A DNA stretch of 64,000 bases from Lysinibacillus fusiformis (GTDB lineage: Bacteria; Bacillota; Bacilli; Bacillales_A; Planococcaceae). The position numbers were made by a program, and so were the translations under genes. The stretch spans positions 186,001 to 250,000 of the forward strand of contig NZ_PDFK01000004.1 of NCBI RefSeq assembly GCF_002845985.1, in the 5' to 3' direction. Under the pieces are notes generated by a model, which was not told the origin of the DNA, did not search any database, and saw only the letters and a list, made by a program, of their open reading frames with translations. Positions 16,825-26,356 of this stretch are shown piece after piece. Each line of letters opens with the position of its first letter. Position 1 is the stretch's first letter.

Positions 16825-17256
16825 CTACCAATATTTTTTCATTAAAATATGTGGGATGCCACAATCCATGAATTCTTCGCCTTCACGCTGGTAGCCTAAT
16901 TTTTCATAAAAACCTTCTGCATAGGACTGGGCATTCAGCTTTACTTTTGTTAAACCTTTGTCTCGTGCGATTTGCTCTAAGCCCATGATGATTTCTTTCC
17001 CCAGGCCAAATTTACGGTATTGTTCCAATATACAAATACGTTCTAGTTTGCCATAGCCCTCCACAATGCGAAGCCTGCCCGTTCCAACAGGTTGCTCCTT
17101 GTAATACACAAGAATATGATCACATGGTGCATCGAGCGAATCAAATTCATCGTACTCTTCTACCTCAGGTACTTGTTGTTCTTCAATAAAAACATGTCGA
17201 CGAAAATCGAACGCTGTTTGTAATTCTTCTTCAGTTGTCACTTTTTTTATGCTCAT
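16825..17256 (-). CDS. GNAT family N-acetyltransferase (YjcF/ElaA-like)
   Basis: A 143-aa acetyl-CoA-dependent acyltransferase. The N-terminal part reads FDFRRHVFIEEQQVP, the typical ElaA/YjcF opening; the acetyl-CoA-binding segment is ICILEQYRKFGLGKEIIMGLE (residues ~74-94) and the C-terminal NAQSYAEGFYEKLGYQ completes the fold. AGGAGG precedes the ATG. The divergent MarR gene and a dyad in the intergenic region suggest it is a MarR target. The substrate is unknown. Confidence 0.85.
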   Translation of the reverse strand: MSIKKVTTEEELQTAFDFRRHVFIEEQQVPEVEEYDEFDSLDAPCDHILVYYKEQPVGTGRLRIVEGYGKLERICILEQYRKFGLGKEIIMGLEQIARDKGLTKVKLNAQSYAEGFYEKLGYQREGEEFMDCGIPHILMKKYW

Positions 17257-17340
17257 GAATATTCCTCCTAGTTTCTCCTATTGACCATCTTCACTAGGTG
17301 CAATTTCACTTCGAAGATGATACTATTAGTATAGAACGTT

Positions 17341-17362
17341 TTTTATTGCAAATACAATAAAA
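17341..17362. promoter_or_regulatory. dyad between GNAT and marR genes
   Basis: TTTTATTG-caaata-CAATAAAA is a perfect 8-bp-arm inverted repeat in the divergent region, the size and place of a MarR operator. Confidence 0.5.
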
Positions 17363-17380
17363 ATTTCAGGAGGATCGACC

Positions 17381-17833
17381 ATGAAAGAAATTTTACGTGA
17401 AATAGGTGCTATTGCACGGGCATTAGACTCAATTAGTAATATTGAATTTAAGGAGTTGGATTTAACAAAGGGACAATATTTATATGTCATCCGAATTTGT
17501 GAAAATCCTGGTATCATTCAAGAAAAAGTCGCAGAGCTATTAAAGGTGGATCGTACGACTGCTTCACGGGCTATTCAAAAATTAGAGACCAAGGGCTTTA
17601 TTGAAAAGCGTATTGAACAAGGAAATAAAAAAAATAAATTGCTCTTCCCAACAACAAAAAGCTTAGAGATTTATCCTTTCTTGAAACGAGAGGGCGAATA
17701 TTCCAATGCTCGTGCACTTGCAGGTTTTTCCACTGGAGAGATTGACAGCATCCACAATCTACTAACGCGTGTTTTGCATAACATCGAGATTGACTGGGAG
17801 GATGTAAAAAAGGGGCATAAACGACACTATTAA
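17381..17833 (+). CDS. MarR family transcriptional regulator
   Basis: A 150-aa winged-helix dimer-type repressor. The recognition region reads IIQEKVAELLKVDRTTASRAIQKLETKGFIEKRIEQGNKKNKL (residues ~46-88), with the wing at GNKKNK. AGGAGG lies 8 nt before the ATG. It is divergent from the GNAT gene, with a dyad at 17341-17362 ahead of it, so it probably represses itself and that gene. Its own ligand is not evident. Confidence 0.88.
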   Translation: MKEILREIGAIARALDSISNIEFKELDLTKGQYLYVIRICENPGIIQEKVAELLKVDRTTASRAIQKLETKGFIEKRIEQGNKKNKLLFPTTKSLEIYPFLKREGEYSNARALAGFSTGEIDSIHNLLTRVLHNIEIDWEDVKKGHKRHY

Positions 17834-17834
17834 A

Positions 17835-17870
17835 GGCGATTCCTTGTATTTCCACATGTTTGGAATCGCC
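17835..17870. terminator. hairpin between convergent marR and aminotransferase genes
   Basis: GGCGATTCC pairs with GGAATCGCC (9 bp) across an 18-nt loop. T-runs are poor, so this is a modest terminator call. Confidence 0.55.
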
Positions 17871-17875
17871 ACGTA

Positions 17876-19231
17876 CTAAACATTGGCTGCCAATACTCTT
17901 TTTAACACGGCTACCATAAAATCAAGATCTTCATCAGTACAGCAAAGTGGCGGACTTAATATAATGATATGATGATAGCCCTCTACTGTTTCGCCATTTC
18001 TCCCAACAATTAACCCGTTTGCTTGACAATCAGCTATAATTTTCGCTATTCGCTCTGGCTTTGCGGGTGCTTGTGATGGTTTATCTTCGACAAGCTCGAT
18101 GCCTATGAGCAACCCAAGCCCTCGTATATCTCCAACAAAGGGTAGCTCCAATAAGTCTTGCAAATCATGTAGCAATTGTATACCCAAATCTCTTGCGCGC
18201 TGTACGAGCCCTTCTTCTTCTATGATTTTTATATTTTCTAAAGCCACTGCACAGGCTGCTGGATTACCACCAAACGTATTAATATGCCGAAAATGACTAT
18301 AGCCGTCCATCTCTTTAAATTTTTCATAAATGTCTTTGCGTACAGCCGTGATGGATAACGGTAGGTAGGCACTTGTTAACCCCTTTCCCATAGTAATGAC
18401 ATCTGGTCGAATGTCAAAATGCTGATGACCAAATAGCATCCCTGTTCGTCCAAAGCCACATATGACTTCATCAATGATAAGTAATACCCCATGTCGTCTA
18501 CAAATGCGCTCGACTTCCTTAACATAAGTAGGATGTGGAATAAGAACGCCATCACCAGTAATCAGTGGCTCCATAATAACGGCTGCTATTGTTTCTTTTT
18601 GCTCCCAAATGATCTTTTCCTCGATTTCACGAGCACATGCTAAACTATACACCTCCACGGGCTGCCCTTTTGGTCGACGATAATGATCAGGTGGGGCAAC
18701 ATGCAAAAAGCCTGGTGTTAAGGGTTCATATTTATATTTACGTAAGGCCTGTCCTGTGGCTGCCAATGCCCCCAGTGAACTGCCATGATAACCTCGATAA
18801 CGAGCAATGATTTTATAACGAGTTCCTTCCCCATTTTGTTGATGGTATTGACGTATTAGCTTAAAGGCCACTTCATTCGCGTCCGAACTGCTATTGGAAT
18901 AAAACATCATATAGTCATCTTCTAGTAAGCTGTTCATTTTTTCAGCGAGTCTGATGGCCGGTTCATGACTTTGGGTTAAAGGGGCATAGCATAGCTTTTT
19001 CAGTTGCTCATACGCAACTTTAGCAAGACGCTCACGGCCATAGCCTACGTTCACTGCCCATAAGCCTGACATGCCATCTAAAAAGCGGTTGCCTAAACTA
19101 TCGGTAATCCATGCTCCTTCTCCCTGTTCAATAATAGGGGGCGCATTGTCATTGTACATAGACATATGATGCCAATCATTTTCATGGTCTTTTTGCTGTA
19201 AATCATGTGTGAATTGATCGTTCTGCTCCAT
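17876..19231 (-). CDS. class III (omega-amino acid) aminotransferase, YhxA-like
   Basis: A 451-aa PLP-dependent enzyme that moves the amino group of an omega-amino acid (beta-alanine, GABA, taurine and similar) to pyruvate or 2-oxoglutarate. The PLP-lysine is in DVITMGKGLTSAYLPLS, the pyrophosphate-binding segment is SNSSSDANEVAFKLIRQY, and IIDEVICGFGRTG holds the PLP-stacking residues. The ATG at 19231 follows GGAGGT by 6 nt; an earlier start adds 16 unconserved residues. It is divergent from the PucR-type gene and next to the ten-gene operon that ends at 20997, so it probably acts in the same pathway. The exact substrate is not visible. Confidence 0.87.
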   Translation of the reverse strand: MEQNDQFTHDLQQKDHENDWHHMSMYNDNAPPIIEQGEGAWITDSLGNRFLDGMSGLWAVNVGYGRERLAKVAYEQLKKLCYAPLTQSHEPAIRLAEKMNSLLEDDYMMFYSNSSSDANEVAFKLIRQYHQQNGEGTRYKIIARYRGYHGSSLGALAATGQALRKYKYEPLTPGFLHVAPPDHYRRPKGQPVEVYSLACAREIEEKIIWEQKETIAAVIMEPLITGDGVLIPHPTYVKEVERICRRHGVLLIIDEVICGFGRTGMLFGHQHFDIRPDVITMGKGLTSAYLPLSITAVRKDIYEKFKEMDGYSHFRHINTFGGNPAACAVALENIKIIEEEGLVQRARDLGIQLLHDLQDLLELPFVGDIRGLGLLIGIELVEDKPSQAPAKPERIAKIIADCQANGLIVGRNGETVEGYHHIIILSPPLCCTDEDLDFMVAVLKRVLAANV

Positions 19232-19370
19232 ATCATGACCTCCAATCGTGATCATCGATGTCTTTTTATCTATCACCATTTTCCCTATTAAACTAGTTAA
19301 TATTGAAATTTTCTGATTTCTCTAACATAATGAAATAGACATTGTACATTCGAAGGGCAGGTGCTAATTG

Positions 19371-21008
19371 ATGGCGAAACATCCTCTACTCGTACGTGAT
19401 GTCCTCAAGCGCAAGCATTTTGAATCGGCGAAGCTTATCGCTGGGCAGCATGGTCTTGATCGCCAAGTTTTGTGGACACATATATTAGAAATCAAAGATT
19501 TTGATACATTAATTAATGGTGGTGAATTGATTTTAACTACTGGTGTTGGTTTACAGCTCGAACGTGAAACACAAATCGCCTACTTACAAAACCTTATTCG
19601 CAATGAAGCTGCTGGTCTTTGTATAGAAATTGGAGACTATTTCGATCATGTCCCTGTAGAATTGATTGCCATGGCGAACGCCCATCATTTCCCAATTATT
19701 ATTTTTGAAGACATTGTACGATTTATCGATATTACGCAAGATTTACATACGTACATAATTAATCAACACCAGCAGGCACTAACACAGCTAGATACCCTCT
19801 CCAAAACATTTATGGAATTATCGTTAATGCCAAATGGAATTTTAAAAATATTACAAGTTCTCCACCAAGATACGGATGCGCCTTTTTTATTTGTCTCAGA
19901 AGATACAAAAAGCTTTTATTATCCTGTGGAGGCTAAAAAATACTTGCGTGTTATGGAGGAGCATTGTCAGCAGTTAGAAATACAAGAGCCTCTGCACCTT
20001 TTATCCATTGATAAGGATCATTTTGTCATCATTCCTGTGAATGGGCTTGGACAAGTTTGGGGCTATTTATGTATGTATTCTGGACTGCCAAAGCCGAGTG
20101 ATTACACCTTGTTGAATCTAGAACGGGCTACGATGTCGATAGCCCATATTTTAATGCGTAATCGCATGCTGCAGGAGCGACAGCAAAGCCGTGAGGATGA
20201 ATTTATCCTTGCCTTAATTCAAGGACAGCCCGTTGATATACCATACTATCAAAGCTATTTGCCAATCGAGAGTCGTAATTTATTTTACCGGGTCGTCGTA
20301 TTCAATCTTCATGATAAAGCGAATACAGTGTCTGAAGAAGAGTGGCAGGAAATACAGCTCCAAAATGCCATGTATATTCGCTCAATTTTAAAAAAGCTCG
20401 GATTTTTCCCTACTGTTTCGGTACGACAGCATGAGATTATTATTTTAGCCTTTTTTATTGCCGCAGATTATATGAAAGACAATCGTGATTCCTTCGATCA
20501 AGCCATTTCACAGATTATAGCAAGAAAAGCAGCACAGTTTTTTGAGCAGCTTATCCTTAGCTGTGGCATTAGCAATGTCTATCAGTCGATTGAAAGTGTT
20601 CATCTTGGCTATAAAGAGGCTAAATCGGCCATTCAAATGCAGCATCAACAATTGGCTAGCTCCATCTACTATAAGGATCTAGGTGTTTATCGATTATTAT
20701 TACAGCAGGATCAGACAGCTCTCCTACAATTTGTGAAAGATTATTTACAAGAGATATTGTTATTAGATCAAAAAAGTAGCCTTGATTTATTTCAAACATT
20801 AGCTGTTTATTTGGCCTGTAACGGGGCTAAAAATGATACGGCAGAACAGCTGTTTATCGTCCGTCAAACACTCTATAAACGAATTGAACGGCTAGAAAGT
20901 ATATTAGGTGCTGATTTTTTACAAGCTCCCCATCGCCTCAATATTGAAATGGCTGTTAAGGCATATGAACTGTTGCAAAAAACAGCACCTGACCTATTAC
21001 GATTTTGA
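19371..21008 (+). CDS. PucR family transcriptional regulator
   Basis: A 545-aa regulator with an N-terminal PucR domain (VRDVLKRKHFESAKLIAGQHGLDRQVLWTHILE) at residues ~8-130, a central GGDEF-like CdaR-type region, and a C-terminal helix-turn-helix (GAKNDTAEQLFIVRQTLYKRIERLE) near 480-515. PucR proteins usually activate catabolic genes on sensing the substrate. The ATG at 19371 follows AGGTG by 7 nt. The last 12 nt overlap the end of oppC on the other strand. It is the obvious regulator of the convergent ten-gene operon and of the divergent aminotransferase. Confidence 0.87.
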   Translation: MAKHPLLVRDVLKRKHFESAKLIAGQHGLDRQVLWTHILEIKDFDTLINGGELILTTGVGLQLERETQIAYLQNLIRNEAAGLCIEIGDYFDHVPVELIAMANAHHFPIIIFEDIVRFIDITQDLHTYIINQHQQALTQLDTLSKTFMELSLMPNGILKILQVLHQDTDAPFLFVSEDTKSFYYPVEAKKYLRVMEEHCQQLEIQEPLHLLSIDKDHFVIIPVNGLGQVWGYLCMYSGLPKPSDYTLLNLERATMSIAHILMRNRMLQERQQSREDEFILALIQGQPVDIPYYQSYLPIESRNLFYRVVVFNLHDKANTVSEEEWQEIQLQNAMYIRSILKKLGFFPTVSVRQHEIIILAFFIAADYMKDNRDSFDQAISQIIARKAAQFFEQLILSCGISNVYQSIESVHLGYKEAKSAIQMQHQQLASSIYYKDLGVYRLLLQQDQTALLQFVKDYLQEILLLDQKSSLDLFQTLAVYLACNGAKNDTAEQLFIVRQTLYKRIERLESILGADFLQAPHRLNIEMAVKAYELLQKTAPDLLRF

Positions 21009-21824
21009 ACGTGGGTCCATAAAATCTCGTAAAGCATTACTGAGCATATATAAACCAAGAACAAGAATGGTAATGGCTCCTCCTGGTGCATACGTATACC
21101 AAGGGGCACCGATTAAATAGGCTTGTGAATCTTTTAACATTCTGCCCCAGCTAGGGTTTGGTGGTTGTACTCCAAGCCCTAAATAGCTTAGTGCTGCCTC
21201 GGCTAACATCGCTGTCGCAAATGTCACGGTTGCAGCCACAATAATTTGCGACGAAATGTTCGGTAAAATATGGCGGAACATAATGCTATAAGGCTTGACC
21301 CCGATTAATTTCGCTGCCAATACATATTCCGAGTCACGTTGCTGCACAAAGCCACTACGTGCAATCCTTGCAATAGCTGGAATAGCGATAATGCCAAGCG
21401 CTATAGCTGTATTCATAATCCCCGGACCGAATACTGCTACAAGCATTAAGGCTAAAATAATGCCTGGAAAAGCCATTAAAGCGTCCATCGTCCGCATAAA
21501 GATTTCATCGATCCAGCCACCAATATAGCCCGCAATACCACCGATAAGAATGCCAAACACCGTTCCAATTGCCACGGTTAATAGACCCACAGCAAAGGCT
21601 GTTTGTGTCCCCTTCATAATGCGGCTAAAAATATCACGCCCGAATTCATCTGTTCCAAACATATAGGCACCACCAGGTCCACGCAATTTTTCAGGTATAT
21701 TCATCGCATTGACATCATGTGGTGTATAAAAGAAACTAACAAGCATGACGAGCAAAAAGCCGACAATAACGAGGAGACCAATGACTAAATTGATTTTTTT
21801 AGTATAGCGCTGTAGTTGTTTCAT
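20997..21824 (-). CDS. oligopeptide ABC transporter permease (DppC/OppC-like)
   Basis: A 275-aa inner-membrane permease with six transmembrane helices. The binding-protein-dependent transport signature (EAALSYLGLGVQPPNPSWGRML) is in the C-terminal quarter, and the N-terminal region shows the OppC-type GPGGAYMFGTDEFGRDIFSRIMKG segment. AAGAGGTG lies 8 nt before the ATG at 21824. It is the last gene of the operon and pairs with the upstream DppB-type permease. Its 3' end overlaps the pucR stop by 12 nt. Confidence 0.92.
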   Translation of the reverse strand: MKQLQRYTKKINLVIGLLVIVGFLLVMLVSFFYTPHDVNAMNIPEKLRGPGGAYMFGTDEFGRDIFSRIMKGTQTAFAVGLLTVAIGTVFGILIGGIAGYIGGWIDEIFMRTMDALMAFPGIILALMLVAVFGPGIMNTAIALGIIAIPAIARIARSGFVQQRDSEYVLAAKLIGVKPYSIMFRHILPNISSQIIVAATVTFATAMLAEAALSYLGLGVQPPNPSWGRMLKDSQAYLIGAPWYTYAPGGAITILVLGLYMLSNALRDFMDPRSKS

Positions 21825-21836
21825 GATAGCCACCTC

Positions 21837-22784
21837 TTAACGTAATCGAATTCTAGGGTCCAACACAGAATATAAAACATCAACGATAAAATTAATCATG
21901 ACGACAGCTACTGTAATATACATGACAATCCCCTGCACAAGTGGAAAATCACGATTACTAATAGCCGTAATTAGTAGCTGACCGATACCTGGCAAGGAAA
22001 ACACCTGCTCCACAATAATCGTTCCTGCTACTACCTCTGCCATGATCAAACCAAAAACCGTTAAAATCGGGATCATCGAATTTTTTAATACATGCTTATA
22101 CATTACATTTTGTTCAGACATCCCTTTACTGCGAATTGTACGGACATAATCGAGTTGGACTTGTTCTAGAATAGCTGTACGGACATAACGGAAATTCACC
22201 GCAATTTGTGGAATGGCAATCGTTAAAGCTGGAAGAATAAGCGTGCTAAGTGCTCCTGCTATACTTTGGGTCCAAGGAATATAGCCACTAATTTTAAAGA
22301 AGCTAAACTGTAAGCCAATGTAAAGAATAAGCATCATCCCTAGCCAAAAGGATGGTACTGCCATCCCAATTTGCGTCATAGTGGATAATGACACATCACT
22401 TAATTTATTTTGTCTTCTTGCAGCAAACATCCCTAAAGGTAAGGAAATGATTAAGACCATAATAAGGGTAAGCCCTGCTAATGACATGGTGACAGGAAGT
22501 CGATCAAATAATAATTCTTTTACTGGCATGGAAAATCGAATGGAATTCCCTAATTGCCCTGTCAATAAGCCCTTCATCCAATCTACATATTGTTCATAAA
22601 GAGGACGATCCAAGCCGAGCTCAGATCGTAAATTTTCAATTTGTGTGGGATCCGCCTCCGTCCCTAACATCGTGCGAACCGGATCACCAGGTAATATTTG
22701 AAAAACGCCAAATGTAATGATGGATACTAGAAGGATGGTGATTATTAACAGGATGATTCGACGTAGGATATACATCATAAGCAT
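21837..22784 (-). CDS. oligopeptide ABC transporter permease (DppB/OppB-like)
   Basis: A 315-aa permease with six transmembrane helices. The N-terminus RRIILLIITILLVSIITFGVFQILPGDPVRTMLG is diagnostic of DppB/OppB proteins, and GTIIVEQVFSLPGIGQLL is the conserved cytoplasmic loop that contacts the ATPases. The start is between 22775 and 22784 because several ATG codons follow the AAAGGG site. It forms the transmembrane pore with the next gene. Confidence 0.92.
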   Translation of the reverse strand: MLMMYILRRIILLIITILLVSIITFGVFQILPGDPVRTMLGTEADPTQIENLRSELGLDRPLYEQYVDWMKGLLTGQLGNSIRFSMPVKELLFDRLPVTMSLAGLTLIMVLIISLPLGMFAARRQNKLSDVSLSTMTQIGMAVPSFWLGMMLILYIGLQFSFFKISGYIPWTQSIAGALSTLILPALTIAIPQIAVNFRYVRTAILEQVQLDYVRTIRSKGMSEQNVMYKHVLKNSMIPILTVFGLIMAEVVAGTIIVEQVFSLPGIGQLLITAISNRDFPLVQGIVMYITVAVVMINFIVDVLYSVLDPRIRLR

Positions 22785-22794
22785 TCATCCCTTT

Positions 22795-24351
22795 CTAGTT
22801 TGAAAACTTAACCTCAGACATATCATGGAACCAGAATGGATAACTCTTAAGCCCCGTCACTTGTTTGTCAGTACCCCACACGATTTGATAATCAGCAATG
22901 TAAACCGCAGTAGCTTGCTCTGCTAAAATTTCCTGTGCACGATGGTAGTAGTCGATTTGTTTAGCTTGATCAGTTTCCTTCAAGACATCAGCCATAATTT
23001 TGTCGTATTCTTCGTTTTTAAACAGGAAGAAGTTTTCACTATCATTTGTGGAGATATAGTCATTCAAAATTTCAAAGGCAGATGCACGACCTGTTAAATC
23101 AATCGTTGTCATCTCATAGTCGCGACCAAAGTACACACGATCTAGCCAGATACCCCATTCAACTACTTCAATTTCTACATCAATGCCAATTTCCTGCAAA
23201 TTAGCCACTACAATTTGGGCAATATTTGAGTAAATATCATTATGTGAAGACACCGTTATTTTTGTTTTAAAGCCATCAGGATAACCCGCTTCCGCTAATA
23301 AGGCTTTCGCTTTTTCCACATCTCGCTCATACATGCTTTCTAAGCCCTTCTTTTGGAAGTCTCCCATTGCTGGACTCATATTAGATCCAAGAGGAACAGC
23401 ATAGCCCGCAAATACAGAATCAATAATATCGGATTTACTAATGGCGTAATTGATCGCTTGACGAACCTTCACATTATCAAAAGGTGCCTTTGTTTCGTTA
23501 AAAGTAACGATTAATGATGAGTTATTATTTTGATGGGATAAATTATAGCTACCCTCTACCTCACCAACACGATGCCAAGGAACACTCGTTAAATCTACCT
23601 CATTCGCCATCAAGCTCATAATGGCTGCCTGATCATCTGATTGGAAGGCAAAGGTTACTTTATTCAAATAAGGCAATCCTTCCTGCCAATACTGCTCATT
23701 TTTCTTGAGCTCTAAATTGGTGCCAGGTGCGTATTTTACAAAGGCAAATGGTCCTGTCCCAATTGGGTTTTCATTATGCTTACCATCATTACTTTTAGGA
23801 ATAATAGCTGATTGTCTTGCTGTTAATGAATACAAGAAATTAGAGTTCGGCTCTTTTAACTTGATAATAAATGTAGTCGCATCAGGTGCCTCTGTAGATG
23901 CTACATTATCAAAGTTATTAGACATTTTCTCCCCACCATTTTTCCCCATTAAACGGTCAAAGGAATATTGGATATCCTCCATCGTTAAATCATCACCATT
24001 ATGAAACTTCACACCTTGGCGTATTTTAAACGTATACGTTAAACCATCCTCCGAGATGTCGTAGCTCTCTGCAAGCCCCTCTTTCAAGGAACCATCCGTT
24101 TCAGGTGCCATAAGCCCTTCAAACAGATTAAGTATCATTTGATAGGAAATAGACGCTGTAGCCTTATGTGGATCTAAAAAATCTGGATCGTCATTGACAC
24201 GTACAACGATTTCCTGTGGAACATCGGCTACTGTTTGACCATCTGTAGAACTTGAACCTGTCGTATTTTTCTTTCCATCACCTGAACATGCTGTCATGAT
24301 AATTGCTAATAACAATGTCACGAGCATCAGTCCTCTTTTTTTCCATTGCAT
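22795..24351 (-). CDS. peptide-binding lipoprotein, SBP family 5 (DppE/OppA-like)
   Basis: A 518-aa extracellular solute-binding protein. A lipoprotein signal (WKKRGLMLVTLLLAIIMTAC) gives Cys22 as the anchor; the mature part has the SBP_bac_5 signature region (SYDISEDGLTYTFKIRQGVKFHNGD) near residues 75-100. The ATG at 24351 follows AAGGGGG; the upstream in-frame stretch lacks a signal sequence. It delivers a peptide-like substrate to the OppBCDF components in the same operon. The ligand is not evident from sequence. Confidence 0.92.
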   Translation of the reverse strand: MQWKKRGLMLVTLLLAIIMTACSGDGKKNTTGSSSTDGQTVADVPQEIVVRVNDDPDFLDPHKATASISYQMILNLFEGLMAPETDGSLKEGLAESYDISEDGLTYTFKIRQGVKFHNGDDLTMEDIQYSFDRLMGKNGGEKMSNNFDNVASTEAPDATTFIIKLKEPNSNFLYSLTARQSAIIPKSNDGKHNENPIGTGPFAFVKYAPGTNLELKKNEQYWQEGLPYLNKVTFAFQSDDQAAIMSLMANEVDLTSVPWHRVGEVEGSYNLSHQNNNSSLIVTFNETKAPFDNVKVRQAINYAISKSDIIDSVFAGYAVPLGSNMSPAMGDFQKKGLESMYERDVEKAKALLAEAGYPDGFKTKITVSSHNDIYSNIAQIVVANLQEIGIDVEIEVVEWGIWLDRVYFGRDYEMTTIDLTGRASAFEILNDYISTNDSENFFLFKNEEYDKIMADVLKETDQAKQIDYYHRAQEILAEQATAVYIADYQIVWGTDKQVTGLKSYPFWFHDMSEVKFSN

Positions 24352-24376
24352 AGTCGTTCCCCCTTTTCCCATATGC

Positions 24377-25339
24377 CTATCTTTGAATGCTTGTATAGCT
24401 TTCAACATCTGCCAATTTATCAGCGCCTTTAATGCCAGCGAGAATAGCTTCCTCCATTACCTTTGTTGCTAAATGTCCTAGATAATCAAGTGCATAAGGT
24501 TGATCGCCTGTCCCTAGCACAAAAATCGTATCGCCATCCAGCATGGTATGAACGGGATAAATCGTTCGTGCTAAAGCATTTTGCGTAAGCTGTGCAATTT
24601 TTTTAGCCTCTGCCTTCGTTAACTTGGCATTCACTGCTACCACACCGATCGTTGTATTAGTGCCAGCTAATGCCTCTGATTGTGCATGCTGCTCTAAATA
24701 GGCACAGCAATCCACCCACTGACCAGAATGCGCATCTCTGGCTCCTGCTAAAATTTGCCGTGTAGCAGGGTCCTTGACATCTCCCACGGCATTCACTGCC
24801 ACGATGGCTCCTGCTACGAGACCATCTTTCCCCGCATAGGAAGCACTACCAAGCCCACCCTTCATCGCAAAATTAGGTCCTGCTAGTTTGCCAATAGTTG
24901 CGCCATAGCCAGCACCTATATTGCCATTGGTAAATGGGCCAACTTGTGCTGCTTGTGCCGCTTCATAGCCCATTTGCGCAGTAGGTCGAGCATGGGGATC
25001 ACCGATAAATAAGTCAAAGAGAACAGCACTCGGCACAATCGGTATTTTTGCCACACCTGCATCGACACCAATTCCTTGCTCGGCTAAAAATTGCATGACA
25101 CCTGTGGCAGCATCTAATCCGAAGGCGCTGCCCCCAGCTAAACAGATGGCGTGGACTCGATCAATTTCATTAATAGGGTCTAATGCATCTGTTTCACGAG
25201 TGCCTGGTGCAGAGCCTCGAACATCCACTCCACACACCGCCCCACTTTCTACTAATAGCACCGTGCAGCCCGTAATCCCTTCCTTATTTTCACGATGTCC
25301 GACTTTGACACCTGGCACATCCGTTATATTGCCAAACAT
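24377..25339 (-). CDS. P1 (S58) family peptidase, DmpA/BapA-like
   Basis: A 320-aa N-terminal-nucleophile hydrolase. The family includes D-aminopeptidase DmpA and the beta-aminopeptidases BapA, which release beta-amino acids from peptides. Visible hallmarks are TDVPGVKVGH at the N-terminus, SAPGTRETDALDP, LAGGSAFGLDAATGVM and, near residue 240, TNTTIGVVAVNAKL, where the precursor is expected to cleave itself so that Thr (or Ser in other members) becomes the nucleophile. The ATG at 25339 follows GGAGGTG by 6 nt. Its position among peptide-transporter genes suggests it acts on the imported substrate. Confidence 0.88.
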   Translation of the reverse strand: MFGNITDVPGVKVGHRENKEGITGCTVLLVESGAVCGVDVRGSAPGTRETDALDPINEIDRVHAICLAGGSAFGLDAATGVMQFLAEQGIGVDAGVAKIPIVPSAVLFDLFIGDPHARPTAQMGYEAAQAAQVGPFTNGNIGAGYGATIGKLAGPNFAMKGGLGSASYAGKDGLVAGAIVAVNAVGDVKDPATRQILAGARDAHSGQWVDCCAYLEQHAQSEALAGTNTTIGVVAVNAKLTKAEAKKIAQLTQNALARTIYPVHTMLDGDTIFVLGTGDQPYALDYLGHLATKVMEEAILAGIKGADKLADVESYTSIQR

Positions 25340-25378
25340 CTGCAACACCTCCACTCTAGAATAAATTTAATTTTCTGA

Positions 25379-26356
25379 TTATTTATCATATAAAAAGCAA
25401 GCCACTCGTTGATGGTCATTTTCATGTTGAAGCATCGGTCTTTCCTGATGACATCTTTCCATCACAAATGGACAACGGGTATGAAAGACACAGCCAACAG
25501 GTGGATTCATTGGACTTGGTAATTCACCTTGTAAAAGTATTTCTTGTTTCGGCTCATCAAAATTAACGACTGGTATAGCAGATAGCAATGCTTGTGTGTA
25601 GGGATGTAATGGATTGGCATAGAGCTCCTTCTTTGTCCCAATCTCCACAACTCTTCCTAAATACAGCACTGCCACACGGTCACTAATATGCTTCACAACA
25701 CTTAAGTCATGTGAAATAAATAAATAGGTTAATTGAAATTCATCTTGTAAATCCATCATGAGATTAAGAACTTGCGATTGCACCGACACATCCAGAGCAG
25801 ATACCGGCTCATCAGCAATAATGAATTCTGGGTGTATCGCTAATGCTCGGGCAATACCAATTCGTTGTCGCTGCCCACCAGAAAATTCATGCGGAAACTT
25901 ATGCATGGCATCCTCAGGTAGCCCTACCTTTTGTAAGAGCTCCTTCACACGCTCTTTTCGTTGTTCCTTCGTCAATGTTAATTGCAGTTTCATCGGTTCC
26001 TCGATAATAGAGCCTACCCGCATCCGAGGATTAAGGGAGGAAAAGGGATCTTGAAAAATCATTTGCATTTGATTGCGATAACTTTGTAGCTTACTGCCCT
26101 TTAAATGCTGGATTGGCTGCCCTTTATACAATACTTCCCCTGCTGTTGGTTCAACGAGCTTTAAAATCGTTCGCCCAAAGGTTGATTTGCCTGAGCCTGA
26201 TTCTCCTACAATGCCCAATGTTTCTCCTCTAAAAATCTCTATTGAAATATCGTCAACCGCCTTGATGACCTTTTTTTCTTCCTTCATCGATTTGCGTTTC
26301 ACAGGAAAGTAGGCTTTTAAATGATTAATTTCCAGCAAAACTTCTTTCTCCATCAT
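25379..26356 (-). CDS. oligopeptide ABC transporter ATP-binding protein (DppF/OppF-like)
   Basis: A 325-aa ATPase. Walker [10 protein letters not shown], signature FSGGQRQRIGIARA, Walker B FIIADEP and a C-terminal oligopeptide/dipeptide domain with the Cys-rich segment GCVFHTRCPFVMERC are all present. The ATG at 26356 follows AAGGGGAG by about 8 nt; the longer frame upstream is inside the oppD gene. It overlaps the 3' end of oppD by 32 nt, so the two are translationally coupled. With OppD it powers the permease pair. Confidence 0.93.
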   Translation of the reverse strand: MMEKEVLLEINHLKAYFPVKRKSMKEEKKVIKAVDDISIEIFRGETLGIVGESGSGKSTFGRTILKLVEPTAGEVLYKGQPIQHLKGSKLQSYRNQMQMIFQDPFSSLNPRMRVGSIIEEPMKLQLTLTKEQRKERVKELLQKVGLPEDAMHKFPHEFSGGQRQRIGIARALAIHPEFIIADEPVSALDVSVQSQVLNLMMDLQDEFQLTYLFISHDLSVVKHISDRVAVLYLGRVVEIGTKKELYANPLHPYTQALLSAIPVVNFDEPKQEILLQGELPSPMNPPVGCVFHTRCPFVMERCHQERPMLQHENDHQRVACFLYDK